A stretch of 33,048 bases of DNA. It comes from Mobilitalea sp. (lineage in GTDB: Bacteria; Bacillota_A; Clostridia; Lachnospirales; Lachnospiraceae). The stretch spans positions 1-33,048 of the forward strand of contig JARKQP010000638.1 of assembly GCA_029974875.1 (NCBI GenBank). The letters are read 5' to 3'. Shown one piece after another: positions 28,453 through 33,048 of the stretch. The translations under genes and the position numbers were made by a program. Numbering within the stretch: the stretch's first letter is position 1; each line of letters begins with the position of its first letter. The notes beneath the pieces are model-generated. The model worked only from the letters and a program-made list of their open reading frames with translations, ran no database searches and had not been told where the DNA came from.

Positions 28453-28468
28453 GTGTGTGCTGACACAC
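28453..28468. promoter_or_regulatory. inverted repeat next to the promoter
   Basis: GTGTGT and ACACAC are separated by GCTG. The repeat ends 7 bp before the predicted -35, so it could be a regulator-binding site for the glycosidase cassette. No regulator gene for it is visible in the window. Confidence 0.4.
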
Positions 28469-28474
28469 GGTCAA

Positions 28475-28502
28475 ATGACGAACCCAATATAACCTATATA
28501 CT
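28475..28502 (+). promoter_or_regulatory. promoter of the GH99-like/GH36 cassette
   Basis: -35 ATGACG (28475-28480) and -10 TATACT (28497-28502) have a 16-bp spacer. The -10 is identical to that of the second importer promoter. Confidence 0.5.
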
Positions 28503-28535
28503 ATATAACTAGAAATGTTGTTGGAGGAAAACCAG

Positions 28536-29660
28536 ATGAAACAAAAATATGATGTGGCAGCTTATGTATGGCCAGCCTACACGGGCACGGAACCACGCGC
28601 ATACCAATTTTGGCCCGAGAAGTCAGGTGAATGGCAAACAGTTAATAAGGCGAAAAGAAAATTTAATGGGGATACCTGGCCACGGAAACCACTGTGGGGC
28701 TATGTTGATGAGGCCGATCCCTATATAATGCAAATGCAAATTGATGCGGCAGCGGATCATGGTGTCAATGTATTTATATATGATTGGTATTGGTATGATC
28801 GGAGGCCTTTTTTAGAACAATGCTTGGATAATGGTTTCCTAAAGGCTCAAAATAACGACCGCATGAAATTTTATCTTATGTGGGCTAATCATGATGCCAA
28901 TGACACGTGGGATATCCGTTTATCGGGTGCAGGTACTGTAATTTGGGATGGTAAGGTAGACCTATCAGAATTTGAACGGATATGCGACCGCTTGATTAAT
29001 AAATACTTCCATTTGCCTAATTACTATAAAATAAACGGACAGCCGGTATTCATGATTTATGATCTCTCTAATCTTATAAATGGGCTTGGTGGATTGGAAA
29101 ATACAAAAAGAGCATTGGACTGGTTTCGTGAGAAGGTAGTAGCTTCCGGGTTTCCAGGCTTACACCTGCAGTCTGCTTTATGGGGCGAAAATGCTTTGAA
29201 TATCAGTGGTGTGGACAGTAGCAGAGGCTTTTCCCAAAAAAACGCTGTTTTCGAATTGGGGTTTGATAGTGCCAGCCATTATCAATATGTACATTTCACA
29301 AATATTAGCCGGGACTATACCGAATTGATGCCGGATGTAGTTAAAGAATGGCAGCGTATTCAGACGGACTACCATATCCCTTATTTTCCTCATGTTACCC
29401 TGGGATGGGATAACAATCCCCGTTTCAAGGAAACACTTTTAGGTGTTATGACCGGCAACACACCGTCAGAAATAAAGAAAGCATTGCGGCTGGCAAAGGA
29501 TTATGTAGATGCACATCCGAATCAAGCACCTTTAATTACTGTTAATAGCTGGAATGAGTGGACAGAAAGCAGCTATTTGCAGCCCGATTCATTGTATGGT
29601 TACGGTTACTTAGAAGCTGTACGTGATGTGTTTTTAGAGTTGGCTGGAAAAGAGGCTTGA
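28536..29660 (+). CDS. GH99-like / WbsX-family protein
   Basis: Protein of about 374 residues, no signal peptide. ATG 28536 was chosen for the TTGGAGG nine or so bases upstream; an in-frame ATG at 28515 precedes that site. Features typical of the WbsX/GH99-like family are an early AAYVWPAYTG, DAAADHGVNVFIYDWYWYD at about residues 70-88, and the C-terminal WNEWTESSYLQPD followed by YGYGYLEAVRDVF. GH99 enzymes are endo-acting on alpha-mannosides; members of the related WbsX group are found in polysaccharide biosynthesis and in glycan degradation loci. Here it is 4 bp from a GH36-type gene and upstream of an importer, so a degradative cytoplasmic role is more likely. The substrate is unknown. 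Codon choice is more AT-rich than in the abfA region. Confidence 0.8.
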   Translation: MKQKYDVAAYVWPAYTGTEPRAYQFWPEKSGEWQTVNKAKRKFNGDTWPRKPLWGYVDEADPYIMQMQIDAAADHGVNVFIYDWYWYDRRPFLEQCLDNGFLKAQNNDRMKFYLMWANHDANDTWDIRLSGAGTVIWDGKVDLSEFERICDRLINKYFHLPNYYKINGQPVFMIYDLSNLINGLGGLENTKRALDWFREKVVASGFPGLHLQSALWGENALNISGVDSSRGFSQKNAVFELGFDSASHYQYVHFTNISRDYTELMPDVVKEWQRIQTDYHIPYFPHVTLGWDNNPRFKETLLGVMTGNTPSEIKKALRLAKDYVDAHPNQAPLITVNSWNEWTESSYLQPDSLYGYGYLEAVRDVFLELAGKEA

Positions 29661-29664
29661 TAAA

Positions 29665-31815
29665 ATGGAGAAAAAAATTTTTGATATTAATGGGCTTAAA
29701 TTAATTTTCGTCCAAAAAGATGATAATCTACTGTTTTCCGGTATTGACACAGTTGATGCACCATTATTGTATGAAGAGCTGCTGGTGCCTCCCTTTATGC
29801 TTGGTGTACAGGGGAAGTTTTATGGCGGGAACCGTGTTGGAACATTGTCATACAGCCAGCTTTCGTTAGGCAGCAGGTTAAAACATATGGAAGAAAACGA
29901 AGAGTCATTAACGCTTATATATGCCTGTACAGGAGAGCCGCTGGAAGTGACTGTTAAATTTGAAAAAACAAAAACAGCTTCCGCGGTAAGAGTCAGGACA
30001 TCGGTTAAAAATACTGGAAATAGGCCGATTAGTATATCCGCGCTGTCCAGTGTCTTCATTCAGGGCATTGCACAGGATGAATTTTTATGGAATATTAATC
30101 AAGATAGACTTGCAATACATTATTGCAAGAATTCAGGCTTTGGCGAGGGACAATGGCGCACAGCGGGACTCTCTGAGGCTGGCATATATTATGTCGGCAC
30201 ACATTTGAACCCAGCCAACTTTCATCTGCAAAATACCGGAAGTCAAAGCACCAGTCAGTATTTTCCGGTTGTTTTGGTAGAGGATAAGCAAAAAAACAGA
30301 ATATATTTTGCGGAAATGGAAACCTCTTCAAGTTGGCATATAGAAACAGGTTTCCGAAATGCAGCAGAAAAAGATAAGGGAAGCTTTTTTATGTTACTTG
30401 ACGCCGCACGAGAGCGTAATAGTTTATTTTATGTAACTCTTTCTGACGGAGAAAGCTATAACGCCGAGCCGGCTGTGATTGGATGCTGTCCGGGAGGCTT
30501 TGATCAGGCCGTAAAGCAATTAACTTTATATCGCCGTGAAAAAGTAATGCCTGCCCCTGCCTGGTACGGAGAATGCCCGGTGGTATATAACGATTACATG
30601 AACACCTTATGGGGAAACCCGACATTTGATCAATTAATTCCGCTGATAGACGCGGCTGTAAGAGCAGGAGCACAGGTCTTTTGCATAGATTCGGGGTGGT
30701 ATGATAAAAGAGGCGAGGTATGGGGAGAAAATCTTGGCGATTGGCTGCCCTCCACAGACCGTTATGGCAATGAGGATTTGCAGTTCGTGCTGGATTACAT
30801 AAAAAGCAAGGGATTAATCCCTGGTTTATGGCTGGAAATGGAGGTTGCCAATTTTCGCTCACAGGTTGCTAAAAACGATGACAGCTGGTTTATTTGCAGA
30901 AACGGTATACGTGTAGCTGATGGCGGACGTTATTTCCTGGACTTCCAAAACTCTGATGTCTGTGACTATATGTTTTCGGTAATTGACCGGCTTATGGCCA
31001 TGGGAATTGGGTATATCAAGAATGATTATAACTCCTGTATATCTTCGGGTGATGATAAATACGGCTCGCCTGCATATAATATGCAGTTACATTTAAGGTG
31101 TTTTTATGCTTTTATTGATGCGGTCAGAGAGAAGTATCCAGACCTTATCATCGAAAATTGTGGCGGAGGCGCCCAACGTGGGGATAATGGAGCATTATCA
31201 CATTTCCATTTACAAAGTGTATCAGACCAGGAAATTTATCACTTGATGCCTTCCATTGTTTTGGGCAGCCTTGCAACAGTTTTGCCCGAACGACTGGGTA
31301 TCTGGAGCTATCCTTATCCTCTGCGCTTTAAATATAGGAATAATACTGAGCATCTTGCCAGTCCCGAATATATCAACTCAATGGCGAATGGCGAGGAAAC
31401 AATTTTTAACATGATTACCGGTATGGCGGGGAATCTTTATTTATCAGGCTATTTATCATACGCTGATGAAAAGAATATGGCGCTGATAAACGAAGCGGTC
31501 ACTTTGTATAAGACCATGCGTTCTTTTATCAAAGCAAGTTTTCCCGTATATCCATGCGGCTTGAATCCGATAGATAAGGATAACTCTTTTGCAGTGCTTA
31601 TACTTGAAAACGATAAAAAATCGGAAGGTTATTTATATGTATGGAGAAGAGGGTGCGAGCGCGACACCATTGAAATTCCTTTCCATGGCTATACCTCAGC
31701 CAGTAGGATTTATCCTTCTGCTGATGAATATTCCTGCGGAATAAATATGGAACCGGGATTATTAAAGATTACGCTGCAAGAAAAATATAGTGCGAGGCTT
31801 ATCAAGCTGAATTAG
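29665..31815 (+). CDS. GH36-type alpha-galactosidase
   Basis: Probable retaining alpha-galactosidase (melibiase family), 716 residues, the usual GH36 length, no signal peptide. An N-terminal beta-sandwich (about 1-290) precedes a (beta/alpha)8 domain with FCIDSGWYDKRGE, LGDWLPS and GLWLEMEVAN. The nucleophile is expected at Asp454 in YIKNDYN and the acid/base at Asp521 in SVSDQEIY, with IENCGGGAQRGDNG between them as in family members. Classical GH36 enzymes have KWDMN-type nucleophile and SDxTD-type acid motifs, so this is a divergent subgroup and could act on another alpha-glycoside. It starts 4 bp after the GH99-like gene, so the two are co-translated. The following importer may supply its substrate. 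Confidence 0.83.
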   Translation: MEKKIFDINGLKLIFVQKDDNLLFSGIDTVDAPLLYEELLVPPFMLGVQGKFYGGNRVGTLSYSQLSLGSRLKHMEENEESLTLIYACTGEPLEVTVKFEKTKTASAVRVRTSVKNTGNRPISISALSSVFIQGIAQDEFLWNINQDRLAIHYCKNSGFGEGQWRTAGLSEAGIYYVGTHLNPANFHLQNTGSQSTSQYFPVVLVEDKQKNRIYFAEMETSSSWHIETGFRNAAEKDKGSFFMLLDAARERNSLFYVTLSDGESYNAEPAVIGCCPGGFDQAVKQLTLYRREKVMPAPAWYGECPVVYNDYMNTLWGNPTFDQLIPLIDAAVRAGAQVFCIDSGWYDKRGEVWGENLGDWLPSTDRYGNEDLQFVLDYIKSKGLIPGLWLEMEVANFRSQVAKNDDSWFICRNGIRVADGGRYFLDFQNSDVCDYMFSVIDRLMAMGIGYIKNDYNSCISSGDDKYGSPAYNMQLHLRCFYAFIDAVREKYPDLIIENCGGGAQRGDNGALSHFHLQSVSDQEIYHLMPSIVLGSLATVLPERLGIWSYPYPLRFKYRNNTEHLASPEYINSMANGEETIFNMITGMAGNLYLSGYLSYADEKNMALINEAVTLYKTMRSFIKASFPVYPCGLNPIDKDNSFAVLILENDKKSEGYLYVWRRGCERDTIEIPFHGYTSASRIYPSADEYSCGINMEPGLLKITLQEKYSARLIKLN

Positions 31816-31920
31816 AGGTCGATTTATTGAATAAAGCGTGCTTATTATGTTTGTACCCAAATAGATAATTCCGGAAACTGAGATCCGATTATAAATTAAG
31901 ATAGGAGTGGATGATACAAT

Positions 31921-32889
31921 ATGGAAAAAAAGAAAAATATGGGGGTGCAAGCCCTTGAGCACTGTAACGCAGGAAAATACCAGCTGAACAGTTTTATGAA
32001 ATATTTTAAGAGATATCATCCGTTGTATGTGCTTTTACTACCGGCATTGATTTATATTATTATTTTTGCATATGTACCCATGTATGGTATCCAAATAGCG
32101 TTTAAGGATTATCGTGCGAGTTTTGGTATTTGGGGGAGCGAATGGGTTGGCCTGACCCATTTTGTTACCTTTCTGAAATCACCTAATTTTGTGCAGCTAA
32201 TCCGGAACACACTTGCATTAAGCATCTATTCCCTTATTGCAGGTTTTCCGGTTCCCATCATATTGGCTTTCATGATAAATGAAATCCAATCACCCAAGTT
32301 TAAGAAAACGGTTCAGATGATAACCTATACGCCGCATTTCATTTCCACAGTGGCAATCGTGGGGCTCATTGGTCTTTTTTTGAAGCGTGAAACAGGATTG
32401 TTAAATATCCTATTTACAAATCTCGGGATGCAAGGAAAGGATTTCATGGCAGATCCAGGTTCCTTCAGAACTATTTATGTGCTTTCAGGCATATGGCAAA
32501 ATGCGGGTTGGGGGACTGTTATATATATATCCGCGCTTTGCGGGGTAGATCCGGAAATTATTGATGCTGCTAAAGTCGACGGAGCAAGCCGTCTGCAAAA
32601 AATCTTTTATATTGATTTTCCGACCATAAAGCCAACGATAATCACTTTATTGATTTTGAATGTTGGTTCACTGATGAGCGTAGGCTTTGAAAAAGTATTA
32701 CTTATGCAGAACTCGCTAAATATGGAAACCGCTGATGTTATATCGACCTATACATACCGTCTGGGTATTTTGGGAGGACAATTCAGCTATACGACGGCTA
32801 TTGGACTTTTTAACTCGGTTATTAATGCCATATTACTATTAACTTTCAACGGTGTTGTGAAAAAAGTGGATGGTAACTCCCTGTGGTAA
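31921..32889 (+). CDS. LplB-type carbohydrate ABC transporter permease
   Basis: Membrane permease of 322 residues. The N-terminus KRYHPLYVLLLPALIYIIIFAYVPMYGIQIAFKDY is the hallmark of the LplB/YtePQ-type group (positions about 29-63). The EAA loop reads IDAAKVDGASRLQKIFYIDF. About six helices are visible. The start has AGGAG about 14 nt upstream, rather far, so an alternative start a few codons in is possible. It follows the GH36-type gene by 105 bp. In this class an LplC-type permease and a large lipoprotein receptor follow; the first is seen at 32929. Confidence 0.9.
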   Translation: MEKKKNMGVQALEHCNAGKYQLNSFMKYFKRYHPLYVLLLPALIYIIIFAYVPMYGIQIAFKDYRASFGIWGSEWVGLTHFVTFLKSPNFVQLIRNTLALSIYSLIAGFPVPIILAFMINEIQSPKFKKTVQMITYTPHFISTVAIVGLIGLFLKRETGLLNILFTNLGMQGKDFMADPGSFRTIYVLSGIWQNAGWGTVIYISALCGVDPEIIDAAKVDGASRLQKIFYIDFPTIKPTIITLLILNVGSLMSVGFEKVLLMQNSLNMETADVISTYTYRLGILGGQFSYTTAIGLFNSVINAILLLTFNGVVKKVDGNSLW

Positions 32890-32928
32890 AATACCTGAAT
32901 ATTTTAGAAGAAAGGTTGGTGCAAATAA

Positions 32929-33048
32929 ATGTCTGCAAGAATAACGAATAAGATATTTTCAGCAATCAACGGCTGCCTGTTGCTCCTGATTTTAATCATT
33001 ATAGTTTATCCGCTTTACTATACTGTCATAGCTTCTTTTAGCGATCCC
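32929..33048 (+). CDS. LplC-type carbohydrate permease, 5' part only
   Basis: Forty codons are visible before the window ends: MSARITNKIFSAINGCLLLL, then a hydrophobic helix and YPLYYTVIASFSDP, the typical start of LplC/YtcP-type permeases. AAAGG lies about 14 nt before the ATG. It is the expected partner of the preceding LplB-type permease. Confidence 0.8.
   Translation, partial: MSARITNKIFSAINGCLLLLILIIIVYPLYYTVIASFSDP

Larger units (their letters stand above)
27694..28535 (+). other. 842-bp non-coding junction with relics
   Basis: No intact gene is visible. In order it holds about 170 bp without recognisable features, a copy of the lacI upstream segment (27863-27925), a GH51 3'-end relic (27928-27999), a long interrupted hairpin (28043-28120), an AT-rich stretch, and a promoter with an adjacent inverted repeat for the GH99-like gene. 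Base composition becomes more AT-rich from about 28.1 kb onward. Confidence 0.7.

Overview
The window looks like chromosomal DNA of a Gram-positive, low-to-mid GC Firmicute, most probably a plant-glycan-degrading gut or rumen clostridium of the Lachnospiraceae type. The grounds are strong AGGAGG-type ribosome binding sites, lipobox-bearing sugar-binding proteins, importers with no ATPase gene beside them, YesM/YesN-type two-component pairs, and a very large secreted multi-domain glycosidase. Every gene reads on the + strand. The assignment rests on reading translated sequence and motifs, not on a database search.

Layout. (1) Positions 1-4768: the end of an upstream gene, a YjfF-type furanose permease, a YesM-type histidine kinase, and an unusual membrane-anchored protein with two sugar-binding-protein domains in tandem, the second resembling YtfQ; a long hairpin terminator follows. 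(2) 5070-6818: a chemoreceptor. (3) 6926-13771: a secreted protein of about 2281 residues with three GH43-type propeller domains plus lectin-like, carbohydrate-binding, Ig-like and fibronectin-like modules, ending at a strong terminator. (4) 13981-20510: a LacI regulator, then a solute-binding lipoprotein, two permeases and a cytoplasmic GH51 alpha-L-arabinofuranosidase (abfA); two palindromic operator candidates lie in the AT-rich region before the binding protein. (5) 20703-27693: a second YesM/YesN pair, a 12-bp tandem repeat array, and a second importer (lipoprotein plus two permeases). (6) 27694-28535: a long non-coding stretch holding a relic that joins a copy of the lacI upstream segment to the last codons of a GH51 gene. 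(7) 28536 to the end: a visibly more AT-rich cassette with a GH99-like/WbsX-type protein, a GH36-type alpha-galactosidase and the start of an LplB/LplC-type importer.

How it works together (inference). The giant GH43 protein trims arabinose-containing polysaccharide outside the cell. Short oligosaccharides enter through the LacI-controlled importer and are cut by AbfA in the cytoplasm. Free furanose sugars could enter through the YjfF-type transporter, with the tandem binding protein, the kinase and perhaps the chemoreceptor reporting sugar availability. The second importer is probably controlled by its adjacent two-component pair. None of the importers seen has its own ATPase within the window, which suggests a shared MsmX-type ATPase for the binding-protein/two-permease systems.

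The most unusual items are the tandem binding-protein sensor, the triple GH43 architecture, the collapsed lacI-to-abfA relic, and the 12-bp repeat array upstream of an importer. No tRNA, rRNA, CRISPR array, insertion sequence or phage gene was recognised.
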